A stretch of 64,000 bases of DNA from Dendrolimus kikuchii (Eukaryota; Arthropoda; Insecta; Lepidoptera; Lasiocampidae): assembly GCA_019925095.2 (NCBI GenBank), contig CM034397.1, forward strand, positions 8,265,763 through 8,329,762, given 5' to 3'. Shown in pieces: positions 45,731 through 57,899 of this stretch (within the stretch, counting starts at the first letter, position 1; the number at the start of each line of letters is the position of its first letter). The position numbers were made by a program, and so were the translations under genes. Under the pieces are notes generated by a model, which did no database searches, was not told where the DNA came from, and was given only the letters and a program-made list of their open reading frames with translations.

Positions 45731-46794
45731 AAGGAGGCCGATGATATTAGGAGCAAGATGTTTGATATTATTATTAATAGTCAGTCCACAGACTTGCATA
45801 CCTTGCTTCAGAACGTCCAGCCATCGCTTTCCGTTCGCGTTTAAAGTCTTTTGAATACACCACTTTAATATTGATAGCTACGATCACATTTTTCTCACTC
45901 AGAGAGTTTAAAGAACTTTTAAAACGTATTAAAATTTATTAGCGGAATAAGTAGACTACATTACACTTTGCAACATAATGGTCTTTATTGGTTTTCATTC
46001 TATTTTACAAGCTTTTATTTAACTTGCAATGGATGTATAATATGTATATAAGTTCGGGTGGAATCTTGCAAGTTAAATTTGACCAACTTCCCGGTTTCCG
46101 ATTGAGCTGAAATTTTACACGCTTTTGTATATCGCGTGACAATGCAATAATATTGACCTGATCTGATGATGGAGTCGGAATGTGGCCATAAGAACTCCTG
46201 TACTAAACAAGATAGACCCGTCGTGTTTGGGGTCGTTTTATTTGTCTTGGCTAGCACTCTGCTGCTACATGATATCCAGGATATCAAAAGTTTGTATTTA
46301 AAAACCTTTTTAAAAAAGCTTATTTAATATTTGAAGGGATAAACACAGGTAATTATAAATTTGAGTGTCAACTACCCCGAATTATCTCTTAAATGTTATT
46401 TTATGTCGATGTATGATATATAATAATACATGTTCAATATGACCTACTCGAATTTTTGTTCTTTGTTTGTTTTTTGTAATATGCTAGAGATTATACCGTG
46501 AAAAGACCTGCTCACTAAAATGGCTAATAATAACACACAGATATTGAGTATCATCAGTTCATTATAGTATGTACATACACATGAACGGTATTCTTGCATA
46601 TCATTTTTAACATTAATAAAATAATATAACCTTTCGCGTGACTTTGAAGTACAGGTTTTAGTTTACTAATTAATATTTTCATTCATAAACCAATTTAAGC
46701 TTTATTACAATCTGTATATAGACTATATTCGCTTAAAAGTGATCGATATTAAATAATGAAATGGAGTCATTACACTTTTTATCATCCAATGCAA

Positions 46795-46990
46795 AAGTGG
46801 TACCCGTTACACAGCTACCGGTCACCGGCCGCTTCGTTAGCCTATCACGTCATCTGAGCGATGACAATCTGAATTGAATTACGGGCTACCTGCGACGAAT
46901 GTGTGGTCCCACGGATCTGTTAATCTGGAGTCGATCTTGCGACGCATGCGCCATCCGTGAGGCCCGGTGGTCCCGCCTCATTACGTCCAA
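46795..46990. promoter_or_regulatory. Candidate intronic regulatory block
   Basis: GC-richer than the surrounding intron (TACCGGTCACCGGCCGCTTC, CGGGCTACCTGCGACGAATG, CGACGCATGCGCCATCCGTG, GGCCCGGTGGTCCCGCCTCA) with none of the repeat landmarks found elsewhere. Conserved Hox introns often hold enhancers, and that role here is an inference. Confidence 0.28.
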
Positions 46991-48179
46991 CTTACAATTT
47001 GAAGCCATCCCACTATTGTGTGCCAGTGAAAAATGTTGCTACAATGACAGGTGTCGATAAGAAATCCCCAAGCACTAGTGTTCTTGAAAGAATTTTTGGC
47101 ATTGACACTTAATAAAGTGCTTGACATGTACTGTACCACGAGACCTCTTAAGTCAATTTTCCGTTCAAAATTAATTTGATAAATATTTAATTCCTAAAAA
47201 ATTTAAATTCTGCAATTACTTAGTGTAAATTATGACTTTACACACATTTGTATATTCAAATAAAACAAAATAAGTGTTATCTTCTAACATTCACTTGACG
47301 ATTTTCTCTGTGTGCTTGGATCAAGTTTTAAAGATCTATGATATCAAGACATACTATTCATTAGCACGACTGCAAATATAATGAAATAAGATGTTAAATC
47401 AACGAGAAAAATCTTATTTTTACATCAAAAATGTTTTTAAATTATTTTATACTTATAATCCTGGTCGTCTTTTTTATTAACTCTCAAACATATTTTCTTG
47501 ATAATATAATTTTCTCCAAATATTCTTTGTGTAATAATTCCCCCATTTTCCGTTAAAGAACTATCTTAAGTTCATCTTTGGTCCATGAAAAACATTTGTT
47601 TCAGATCCATAGACATTAATTCTACTACTTGCCCATGAAATTACAACAAACAGAATACAAAAGAACATTTTAGTAACTTTTCAAAATTGGATTTATTCTG
47701 TATTATCTTAACCCACTGCTTCCCTAACTTAGAAACGTACTAATTTTCTATTCTATAGGTCCCCAAGCGCCTGACCACTGGAAATCTCAGGACGGGCACC
47801 GACCGCACATACCATCCTTCGTCAAACCGCGGAGATTCTCAAAGAAATTCCTCAACTTTATATATATATCTCTCTATATATATGTCTCTATATTTGTCTC
47901 TTTCTAAAGGTTAATCGTAAAATTTGGTAGAACGTTTGTATGTTTGCAACATTAAGGTTTTATTAAATTGTCTCGTCGTTTGATAAATATGGAACGTAGT
48001 ATATCGATACCATAACTCGAATGAATTCCCTGTGTAGTTATTATTATTAATCAAATGAAAATGTAGCAAATAGAAATCGTGCTTATAATACCTGCGCATA
48101 AAAATCGCATTACTAGGTTCAGAACTTTCTATATCTATGGGAACGGATTAAATACCGATCAGCTTGTCCAAAGTGTATA
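46991..48179. other. Dfd intron, nothing recognised
   Basis: AT-rich. Only short (TA/TC) runs near 47.86-47.90 kb are noted. Confidence 0.35.
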
Positions 48180-48285
48180 TCATCGGGTTTTCATAGATCG
48201 ATTACCTCGAAGTGCAGCTTTTTTTTTACGGTCAGCACGTAGTAACTAATAGCAACTTTTCGCACATTAGGTCAAAAAAATGATA
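48180..48285 (-). mobile_element. SINE fragment
   Basis: GATCGATTACCTCGAAGTGC, AGC, poly(T), CGGTCAGCACGTAGTAACT and TTTCGCACATTAGGTCA follow the order of the minus-strand SINE middle part. Confidence 0.5.
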
Positions 48286-48299
48286 TTTATATATGTACC

Positions 48300-48745
48300 T
48301 ATATCTATATATATATAAATCAATTGCTGTTCGTTAGTCTCACTAAGACTCGAGAACGGCTGAACTGATTTGGCTAATTTTAGTTTTGAATTATTTGTGG
48401 AAGCCTAGGGAAGGTTTAAAAGGTGAATATGAAAAAAATGCTTGGAATACAGCAAAAACAACAATTTCACTTTTCCTTAGAAACTAGGAATAGTTTCCTG
48501 TCAAACGTTTGATGTTCGTCCTGTTGTTTAGAAATCAATCAAATTTAAAAGTCCGTCAGAAATCAAATTAAATTTAAAAGTGAAATTGTTTTTTCATGTT
48601 TTGGTTTTGAATGTCAAACGTTTGATGTTCGTGCCGGTTAAGTTTTGACCACATTTTTTACTAAAGTTGAAACATTCTGCAATTATCAATCAGCTTTTTT
48701 ATTTATTCATTCTGAAGCGGTACGAAGTTTATCCGGGTCAGCTAT
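48300..48745 (+). mobile_element. Helitron-like element, Lep1 type
   Basis: Starts with TCTATATATATATAAATCAA, then TTGCTGTTCGTTAGTCTCAC and AAGACTCGAGAACGGCTGAA, the characteristic Lep1-like 5' region. It ends near TACGAAGTTTATCCGGGTCA then GCTAT, where GCTAG is expected. The interior holds two copies of GTCAAACGTTTGATGTTCGT about 120 bp apart. Confidence 0.6.
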
Positions 48746-49084
48746 GTAATTACTTTTTATGCAATGTAAAACTTCTTTAAACTTAGAATAATTAAAATTG
48801 CTTTTTGAAGACTTCGTTATCATGGTTATAAGAATCTCGATATGAAATAGGTGCAAGGTTGCTTAGCTTCCGGCTTTGAACTTGAATATCTAAATCTGGT
48901 TTAACCAGCTTTTTAATTCCGGTTTTAGTATCATGTTAGTGCTTTAAAGTAATTATCTTTCTGTGGTTGTCACATCCATTAATTTAATTGAAATTAGTTC
49001 CACGTAAGTTAATTTATTTTCTAATCATTTATCTAGATATTTTATGTAATAATTGCTATATTTTATAATGTAAATTACATTTTT

Positions 49085-49395
49085 AACCGTGCAGGAACTA
49101 AAAAGAATCCATTTTCCTGCGGCGGGGCGGCCTGTAGTAAGAGGCGACAAAACAACAGCCACAGCCAGGTAGTAAGGTATTTTCCCAATTGGATGGCTAC
49201 CACCCCTAGTCTAGAGTATGCCGCTATAACAACCTTGAGTTGTGTTCCGGCGTTACTGACCAGGTTCCAGACTCCCTTAAGAGAGCAGCAGCGCATTTGT
49301 AGCACCTTTGGTCTTGCAAATGTCTATAGGGGATGGTTACCGCTTTCCATCAAGTGGGCCGTCTGCCTGTCTGCTGAATGCCTGGAATAAAAAAA
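49085..49395 (+). repeat. Interspersed repeat, family B, largest copy
   Basis: From CCGTGCAGGAACTAAAAAGA through TTTTCCTGCGGCGGGGCGGC, GATGGCTACCACCCCTAGTC, CAACCTTGAGTTGTGTTCCG, CCAGGTTCCAGACTCCCTTA, AGCAGCGCATTTGTAGCACC and AAGTGGGCCGTCTGCCTGTC to CCTGGAATAAAAAAATA. The A-rich end suggests retroposition. Confidence 0.75.
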
Positions 49396-50029
49396 TATAT
49401 GTTTATTTTATGAGAACAAAATATAAATAAAATATATCTATACAAATACTATTATTAATTAAATAATGGTTGGGTATTTGCCTTTTAGGGAAGTAGAATT
49501 CCTGCTAAAAGCCGGTTCCGATATCCTACTATTCATTCTCTTCCTTACCATTGGTTGAATTTTGACATTACTTGTATGAAGCTTATATTCAATTTTAACC
49601 CATAGTTAGGCAAATGCACGGTTGGTAAAATATAAGGACGAGCCTGTTGGGGGCTAAGAAGACGAGATTAATAAATACGAGAGGTTTTCGTTGCTATAAG
49701 ATATATTTCCAAGTGTAACGTTATTGCAGGCACAAACAACTAAAAAGACAGCGACGCATTCCAAAATATTAAATTCAAATTTAACCCATACAAAAGGTTT
49801 ATATGTCCATCAGAGCCAAAAGAATATCGATCGCCTAGTAAAAAAATAGACTGCTGAACGGAATTTCATAGTTTATTTTTCTCAATGACTACTATGTCAA
49901 CATAGATGAAATGTTAAAAGAACGCGTAGCGTAAGTAGTGTTAGTGTATAGCGCTATAAAGTTATGTAGTAATATTAGTGGCGGCCGCTATACATATAAC
50001 TAAAGGTTGAATTTTTTGTTTCGATTTAT
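49396..50029. other. Dfd intron, nothing recognised
   Basis: Nothing recognised. Confidence 0.35.
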
Positions 50030-50120
50030 ATAAGAATAAGCCTAAATGGCGCTCTGTTGTTCGTGCCTACCCCGCAAGGGAACTGGCGTGAAGTTATGTA
50101 TGTATGTATGTATGTATGTA
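50030..50120 (+). mobile_element. (TATG)n-tailed LINE 3' end
   Basis: AGAATAAGCCTAAATGGCGC, GTTCGTGCCTACCCCGCAAG and GGAACTGGCGTGAAGTTATG followed by GTAT/TATG units. Severely 5'-truncated. Confidence 0.8.
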
Positions 50121-51487
50121 ATTTATATAAGCCTGTGGGTATCGCTAGTCAGATCTTGAAAATACATAGTGATGTTCCAAAATGCCTTTTTTATATTGGC
50201 TATATATTCATGAAAATTGTATTATCTATCTAACTAGGTAGGTACCACCACCCTCTAACTCTTAAAATATGAAGTGGAAAATTCTGAAAAAAATCTATAC
50301 GTTTCCTAAAACTTGTTTTGAACAATTCAGTAGTTTCTAAGATGTGGGGTATTTTCAATTGAAGGTTTAATGCTTCTATTGCCATACAACGAAAATATGT
50401 TTGTCAGCTGTACTGAACCCTTTGTTATTCGTGGATTTACAGCCGCTTAACCAATTTCTTTTTCTATATCTATATGACGTCTCATTATTTAAAACACATT
50501 TTCCGATCCTGTCAATCAAAGATGAGAAGTAGTGTTATAGGTTTCTTTTCAATGTTTTATATAAAAAGTAACAGGTACTTAAAATTACGCAGAATCTACA
50601 CTAGCGAGATCCATGTATCCACTTTATTTCGATTTATGCATCCCTTTTTAATTGGATCCACGCACTTATTTTGATTGGAATTATCGTTCCTAGTTTCTTC
50701 TATGATATGGATATGATTTCTGATCGGGTATATATAAATACAAAATAATTCGTAACTTGAAAAATGAAGTACCATCTCATTCTCCTACAAAAGTATCAAA
50801 TACTTATTTCTTTTCTAAAGTAAAAAAAGTGTTTACAATATTAGAATTAACCCATAAAACGTGGCATCAATTCTTTAGACGCTTTGACACGAAGTACAAA
50901 AGCAATTTCCTCGAAAGGAAATTACTAAGACTTGTCGGCTGTGACACCATTCTACTAGTATTAGAGCCTTTTGTAGGTATAATTTCAATTCTAATATAGG
51001 TACACTAAAGGAGGGTCAAATTTAATTATAGTAGACACCTATCGAAGTCGATCCTTATGTATATAGGTAGCAAATAGATAAATTACACTAGAACTTTTCT
51101 TGCAATTTTACGTGGGTTTTTAAGATATATATTTTTGGAAAATGTTTCGGTATAGAAAATAACCTACGATCTTTCGTTTTATCTGTTTCTTCTTGTAGGT
51201 TTCCGTAACTTGAGGTTCAGTACTGATACGTAGCATTTGAGAGTGTAAGAAAGGCTACGCTCGCTAGCCCAAGTCCACTAAGAAGTCATTCAGCTTCTTC
51301 AAGCTAATGTAATCCTTCTGAATCTCTCTGAGCATGTCTAAGTTCTTTTCTGTTAAGGCTGCCACAACTATAAATTCCAGTACAATGTGGGATAGCTGTT
51401 TTTTACGATTTATTATTAAATTTTTCGATGCTGAAGGGTGATTAAAAACAACAAAATAATTTTAAATTCGATTTTTTTAATGTTCCA
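50121..51487. other. Dfd intron, nothing recognised
   Basis: AT-rich, short AT-driven frames only. Confidence 0.35.
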
Positions 51488-51925
51488 AATTTGTCCTCCC
51501 CTCATCATGACACGCTGTGCCGAGTCATGGACACTAACGGTGGGACTGATGCACAAATTCAAAGTCGCTTAACGGGTTATGGAGAGATCTATATGTTAGG
51601 TGTCTCTCTTGTGGATGGAATCAGAAAGACGATACCCGTAAGAGAACGAAGGTAACCGACATATCTTGCAAAACTAGCAAGTTGAAGTGGCAGTGGGCTG
51701 GTCACGTCTGTCGCAGGATTGACGGCCGATGGAGCAAAGGTGTCCTCGAGTGGAGACTACGTCTCGGCAAACGTAGTGTAGAATACCCTCCAGCCCGGTA
51801 GACTGACGACCTATGCAAGTTCGCCGGCCGGGGCTGGATGAGAAAGATGGAGGACCGGGATATGTAACACAAACTTGGGGAGGCCTATGTCCAGCAGTGG
51901 ACAAAGATTGGCTGCAAAAGAACAA
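51488..51925 (+). pseudogene. RTE 3' relic in Dfd intron
   Basis: Follows the 9.95-10.37 kb element: GTCATGGACACTAACGG, CAAATTCAAAGTCGCTTAAC, AAGTTGAAGTGGCAGTGGGC, TGGTCACGTCTGTCGCAGGA, GACGGCCGATGGAGCAAAGG, CTTGGGGAGGCCTATGTCCA and GCAGTGGACAAAGATTGGCT. Several indels and stops. Sense matches Dfd. Confidence 0.85.
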
Positions 51926-53320
51926 TGTTTTAAATTTAAAAAAATATATCTAACACTCGCAAAATAATAGTTAGGTACATTTTAAGTAAATTACTTTAAA
52001 TATTTCAAACTCTGTTTTTCACGTTTCCAATAAACCATGTAGTCTCATCTTAATAGTAGATATCTATCAGCCACAATATACCTACACTAGCTGTAAACTT
52101 TACCACCTCGAATCAAACTAATTTACTAGACGCAATTAATCACAACAAAAAGGAAGCTCAAGCTCGTGCATGTGTAGGTAATTATTATGCACATTAATTA
52201 ACACGCGGCGCCGTACCCTGGTGGGTTGTTACTACATAAATTATTCAGTATTGCTTCGACCTATCGGAGCACGCAACCACCTTACTAGTGACTTAGATTG
52301 CTGTATAGAAATTACAAGGTGTGGTGTGCAGCTATTTTGCTACACGAAATTTCGTGTGTACATAATTATTTTGTACATACTCTTTGATTTTGGCATTTTT
52401 ATCTATTTATAATACAGGTATAATGAATTTATAGGAGAATCGATATAGTATATTGAATTTATAAAAGGAGAAACAAATCAGGAGACTGATTAAGTCAGAA
52501 GGTTCAGAAAATATAATTATTACATTCTTGTCTGTCTGTCTGTCATTAAGTTAACTTATCACCTGAAAACTACTCAACCAATTGAAATTAAAGAGCTAGC
52601 TTACATCCGGGGTCAGTACTGAGGATACTTTTTATGTTTAGGGATACTTTAACTTTAGGTTATGGATTTTTAAATTTCGTTTTAATGTACATTTAAACAC
52701 AGTCATGGATTTTAAAGTGAGGTATACTATTTGCAACTAAGTTTACTATATTTTGTACTGCATATTATCAACAATCATGAAAAATATCCGTACATACATG
52801 CAATTTAAACTCAACACGTACAAAGTTTTGCTGGTACAACTAGTTCTGTAATAGAACAAGATAGTCGAATTATGTATTATAAAATTATTACCATTTCTTT
52901 TTTCGTTTGATATTGTCTCAATCATTTAAGATCTACGCAAATGTTCTTTCAGTGACACATTGTCGTACAAACTTCCATGCAAACAGTCCGTGTCTAATAA
53001 TCCACCTTTATGCTTAGTACCATTAAGCTTAATAATAATAACACTCTGTTTGTAAAATCATTTGCATAACTCTTATCCTAAAGAGGATAAGAGTGTAAGA
53101 AAATTGGGATAAAGATTCTAATTTTCTTTCACAGATCCTACAAGATATTCCCAAGTGAACTTGGAAAGTAACTGGTTATTATTTCTATTCGAAAAATATT
53201 CAAAAAATACTCATATTCACTAATGTGTCTATCTAGGTATATAATCTACGCTAACTTAAGGAGTAAGGAACATCAATGCCTTCAACTCGTCTCCCAATCT
53301 TAGAATAACATAGACTAAAT
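51926..53320. other. Dfd intron 3' part, nothing firm recognised
   Basis: AT-rich. Near 52.53-52.62 kb TTGTCTGTCTGTCTGTC and GAAAACTACTCAACCAATTG resemble Helitron interiors. Otherwise nothing. Confidence 0.35.
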
Positions 53321-53355
53321 TTGAATTTGTTAAAATTTCGCTGTCTTTTTTACAG

Positions 53356-54005
53356 CAAACGGATCCTTTCAACCTGGAATGGAGCCAAAACGCCAACGGA
53401 CAGCATATACGAGACACCAAATATTAGAACTGGAGAAAGAATTTCACTACAACAGATACCTGACGAGGAGAAGAAGAATAGAGATAGCCCACACTCTAGT
53501 CCTATCAGAGAGACAAATCAAAATTTGGTTTCAAAATAGAAGAATGAAATGGAAAAAGGACAACAAACTACCAAACACTAAAAATGTAAGGAGAAAAACG
53601 AATCCTGCTGGAGTCACCACCACGGCTAAGGGAGCCACACCAAAGAGTAGATCCAATAAGAATACAAATAACAATGATAAAAAGAAATCCAATAATAACG
53701 GCCGACCTGATAGCATAGAGAACGTGACTGATAACATCATGAATGATTTGCATTGCGTCGGTGGGCAACCAAATCTAACGCATGATCCTGCAATTAGTCC
53801 TATGTCTCATACAGGCAGTATGAACCCCGGCCATATGACGCCTCATCACTTACACATGATGGGCATGCATGCAGCCTTGGATCCAGCGATGGTAGCCAGT
53901 TTAACCGCCCATGGCTCTCCAGTCGGCACCAACGGTTGTGGTGGCGGTATAAATCCTAGCACCCAAACCGTAATAAAATCAGACTACGGTCTAACCGCCT
54001 TATAA
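53356..54005 (+). CDS. Dfd: Deformed (Hox4), coding exon 2 with homeobox
   Basis: Completes the 394-residue protein: Ser-179 is split across the junction, and stop TAA is at 54003-54005. The homeodomain is residues 189-248 (53385-53564), starting [12 protein letters not shown] and ending RRMKWKKDN. Helix 3 carries [14 protein letters not shown] with Gln-50, Asn-51 and Arg-53, the DNA-contacting residues of Antp-class homeodomains. The flanking [11 protein letters not shown] is the Hox4/Dfd signature that separates it from Scr and Antp. The remaining tail is rich in Asn/Lys/Ser (about 264-290) and then Met/His ([16 protein letters not shown], near 340-356). Acceptor CAG lies at 53353-53355. 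I see no frameshift or missing residue. Expression is likely under long-range and autoregulatory control as in other insects, not visible here. Confidence 0.97.
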
Positions 54006-55165
54006 TCTTTAGATGTTTAAAGAGGATATATTTTTCATTATTGAACTGTATCTGTAATTCTTACCATTCCTATGTGTTGATAAGGTGTCATAAAGTGATA
54101 ATTAAATATGTTTTAAGATTTATTTACTAAGTTGTGTATTTGATCGCTTTAAAGTCAGTCATAATATTCGGATGTTTGAAATAGTTAAGTGGAAAACTCT
54201 ACAATGTCAAAAGTGTGATTAATTATATTTTAGTATAGGTTATAAATAAACATCTGAGTGTTGATTTTGTAAATTTTTAATGGTATCAATGATTTTCATA
54301 AGTGTAAGATCAATATCTGTATTATTCTTCATCGTCAACTTTAATTGAATTTGTAATCGATGCAAATGTTTTTAAAGATTTATTTAAACAAATTAAGTTA
54401 CCATTGTAAATTAAAAATATTGTTTTTTAGAACATTTTGTTAAACAACGAACGTACCTTCTTGATTAATAATGAAAATTGTTCCTGAAATTTTGTTTTGT
54501 ATCTTCGATATTATAGGTTTGGTCTAAAATGATTTGAAACCGAGCGTAAACTCTCAGAGGCATCTGTAGCACACTCAAAACAATCACTAAAGCTATAGAA
54601 GCTTATTAAAATAGCTACAAAATACATATATAGGTGTATCCGAAGCATTATCATGGATAGCACGTATTTTTAATTTAGTAGCGTAACTAGAACGAGTATT
54701 TTTTTTAATTAGAACATTGCGATTTATATCTATAAAACGTCTGAAACAATAGAAACCTAAGATATTTTTTATTTCACTCACACTCGTGTATAACCACTGT
54801 ATTACTTTATATGAATAAAACAGATGTTACTCAGCTTTTATTTTAACACGGTTTTTATTTTGAGGTAAGAGTTTTTAGAAGTTGTTTTAAAATAGCATAC
54901 TTATTATGTCTGACTGTTTTGATTGGTTTCAAATGGTTTTGAAACAAACCTAATATTACGTTTTTATAGCATAGCACAGAATGATAAATGTAATTGAAAA
55001 ATTGTAATGTATAAATTAATATAAATATAATACATGTTCATAAGCAAGACTTATGTGATGTAGACAATGATATAGGTATAGAGAAATGTGGTTTTTAATT
55101 ATAAACGTGAAAATTGTTTTTTTAACTAAAATAGGACATCTGTGAATACAAACCAATAAATATAG
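54006..55165 (+). other. Dfd: Probable Dfd 3' UTR with several poly(A) signals
   Basis: AT-rich, repeat-free DNA following the stop codon. AATAAA hexamers at 54245-54250, 54814-54819 and 55155-55160 allow alternative 3' ends. The last is followed by a T-rich CTCTTTTATTTC stretch, which would fit a cleavage site near 55.18 kb. UTR extent is an inference. Confidence 0.5.
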
Positions 55166-55714
55166 TAACAAGATAAAATAACACCCTCTTTTATTTCATC
55201 GTTATCAAATGTATTAAAACTAAAAAAATATTAAAATTATAACGGTTTTCCAAAGCACTCATACGATCGATATATTTAAAAAAATACACAAGATTCTTAC
55301 CACTTGCATTATATCATAACGCAGATGAGTTCTCCCATGTTGAATCCAACTTGTACACAGCTACGAATTTATTTATTTTTAAATTCAATTTAACAACTTG
55401 AAACGAAAAAATATTGCTCTGAGTTTTTATAAATTACAAGCATTTTATAAATTACCAAAACGACCTTTTTAAAAATCCATTAAATTTCCAGAATATTTTA
55501 ACTATCTATGTGAATGATATCAAAAGAAAAATATAATTTTAAAAATTAAATCATGCCTACTCATTTGGTGGCATAAAAAAAATCTTTAAATAAAAATATA
55601 ATAGGTGACGAAATCTTAATAATATACAAACATATTAAACATTACGTAACAAGAGAAAAAATGTCACATTAAAATCCATATTGGCCCATTCATGTATTTC
55701 GAAGAAACATCGGG

Positions 55715-55960
55715 CCTACGTTCAGATCAGAGCGATCATTCGTAACATTCACATCGATATCATAACCTTGTGACATTCGTATCGTATCGAACGAAATGAA
55801 AGCAAAAATCGTAATGTATTCGTTCAATGTGAACCATCAATCAATGTCGCCGGCTCATTGTGTGGCCAGCACGCAACCTATCTGGAACTTATTCCGAACA
55901 ACGTTCCGTGCCCGACCGCGGGTTAATCGTAATACGTTGATGTAAAGCCAACTTTGTAGA
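55715..55960. promoter_or_regulatory. Candidate regulatory block downstream of Dfd
   Basis: GC-richer, non-repetitive DNA beginning about 550 bp beyond the last poly(A) signal (CATCGATATCATAACCTTGT, GTCGCCGGCTCATTGTGTGG, CCGTGCCCGACCGCGGGTTA). It contains ATCAATCA (55836-55843), which on the other strand is TGATTGAT, a composite Hox/Extradenticle-type site. Regulatory function is inferred. Confidence 0.3.
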
Positions 55961-56156
55961 TAGCGAGTGGTGTTTCATGACTTTTAATAATGTATTAGCG
56001 CATTTATATTATCTGAACCTGGGAACTTATGACGGCCACTTTTGGAGAATTGTACATATTATACACATTGTACACGTTAACATGTCGCCTCTTTGCTTTA
56101 ATTAATAAATATTTATTCACAAGACAATTATAAAATTACATATAATCGAATACAAT

Positions 56157-56392
56157 TTTGCCAGGTGGTAGGGCATTTGTCCGACTGGATGGCTATCACC
56201 CCTGGTCTAAAGTATTTCGCCATAACAACTATGAGTTGTGTTCCGGCATTAGGGATCAGGTTCCAGTCTCCCTTAAGAGAGCAGCAGCGCATTTGTAGCA
56301 CCTTTGGTGTTGCAAATGTCTATAGGCGATGGTAACCGCTTAACATCAATTGGGCCGTCTGCCTGTTTACTGAGCTTCTGCAATAAAAAAAA
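56157..56392 (+). repeat. Interspersed repeat, family B
   Basis: CCAGGTGGTAGGGCATTTGT, GATGGCTATCACCCCTGGTC, TGAGTTGTGTTCCGGCATTA, CAGGTTCCAGTCTCCCTTAA, AGCACCTTTGGTGTTGCAAA and GGGCCGTCTGCCTGTTTACT, ending TGCAATAAAAAAAATA. Confidence 0.75.
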
Positions 56393-56444
56393 TACAATAA
56401 AAGAAAACTTAACTTATTTGTATTGTGTTCTACCCATAGTTCCT

Positions 56445-56757
56445 CAAGACTATAAGTAGAATACTGAGCCTAGATCACCGTCTTCTATGGGTAAGGTACC
56501 CAGAAGGCTAGGTACGTTCCCTTGTTGGATCGCCATACTGATCCGTTGCCCGAGGTAAGCACCAGCCCTCTGGTCACCTGAAGAGCCAACGAGTCGTAGA
56601 GGTTCATGGCCTCAGGACCCCGCGGTCCAAGCGTCTCGACAGCAAACAGCACAAACATATGACTCTCACAGAGGGTTGCATATTTACGCCGCTTGAGTGA
56701 TTCAGCTGTTTGCGCCGCCGAACTGGCTGATATAGACGTGTTTGCTTCAATAATGTG
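56445..56757 (-). pseudogene. Retroelement coding relic (VETLGPxGPEA ... GQRISxAIQxGN)
   Basis: Minus-strand reading gives ANTSISASSAAQTAESLKRR, then FVLFAVETLGPRGPEAMNLY, then after a frameshift YLGQRISMAIQQGNVPSLLG and TLPI. It is the same family as the + strand relic at 16.9-17.1 kb. The frameshift shows it is dead. I recognise the motif as recurring in animal genomes in retroelement contexts but not its exact clade. Confidence 0.6.
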
Positions 56758-57899
56758 TTACCTGAAAATATTAAATTTTAGAAAAGAGTTTTTTTAACCT
56801 TTACAAAATCTATAATTGTATCGAAACGAATAACTTTTTACTGCCCATCTGCAATGTATTATAAAAGATACGTTTATCAGCAAAATCAAATCGGAAAGAA
56901 CGGTTACAATTATCGAATAAAAGAAATATTTGTCGCAATTATTATGTTATTGAAGCACAGAGACGATGTGTAAGGACAATATCGTGGTTAGTGAAAATAA
57001 TTTTTATGGAGTTTACTCATTAAGAATCGATTTGCATATAAGGGCCCTGGTGTGAACATTTCATGAGGACTGAAATAATACAAAAGTTAACTCAAAAGCA
57101 TTATTTTTTGAAGTGATAACTTCTAATGGGAGGGTAAACTGCTTCGTTACGTCACACGTTACGTAACATTATTTTTTTATTATACAATTTCGAACTTTAA
57201 TGCAATGAAATAAGATATCAATAATATCATTGCATATTCATAAACAATTGTACTTAAGGCGTAAACTCCAGTCGTGCGCCGAAACCGACACATACTTTTT
57301 TGATTCTATTTTTATTTTAGGTATTAGGAGTGTTGTAACGATGTCACTCCCGTACATATACCAAATAATACTTAATAGTCAAAGAAAATTCACAACTCTT
57401 TAAAATACTTAAATAACGTAGAGAACAAATATGTAGGTTGTTGAGTTAGGGCAGAAGCCACGATAGCCTTACAATCAAAAAATCTTTAGTTATCATTCGT
57501 TCACTTGCACTCTGAGCACACTCTATGAGACGTGTAAAATATCATCTGGCACACCACATGTTTAAGAATTTGCTGACACGATCGATTGCATTAAATGGTT
57601 TAATCGGTTTGAGGGCCTTAACAAGGCTATAATGTATCTTTTTGGTCTCATCCCCTTTGAAAAGTATGGGAAACGAAAATGCTGGGCCTGGATTATAACG
57701 ATAATATATTCCTTTAGTTACTGAACGTTTATTAAAATATTCCGTTAATATTCGTGCATATGCTATTTTTGAAAATTGTCATATCGCAATGGGAATTGGT
57801 TATTTTAATCTCCTTATACATACTACGATATTTTATGACAACTCATTTCACAATGTAAATTTAAGGTTTTAGATTAATACTGTCTACGATATATAAAAA
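56758..57899. other. AT-rich intergenic DNA, nothing recognised
   Basis: Nothing recognised. Confidence 0.4.

Larger units (their letters stand above)
36191..53355 (+). other. Dfd: Dfd intron, 17.2 kb
   Basis: GT-AG intron between the YPWM exon and the homeobox exon, the conserved position of a Hox intron. The donor is GTAAGT and the acceptor is preceded by the pyrimidine tract CTGTCTTTTTTTACAG. Joining T (36190) to CA (53356-53357) gives Ser-179 and the linker [15 protein letters not shown], which continues both exons in frame and fits the insect Dfd linker ([14 protein letters not shown] in flies). It hosts LINE, SINE and Helitron-like insertions, a minisatellite and a GC-richer block near 46.9 kb. 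Stretches 36197-37530 and 40900-44149 hold nothing I recognise beyond weak repeat traces (41.93-42.11 kb). Confidence 0.93.
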
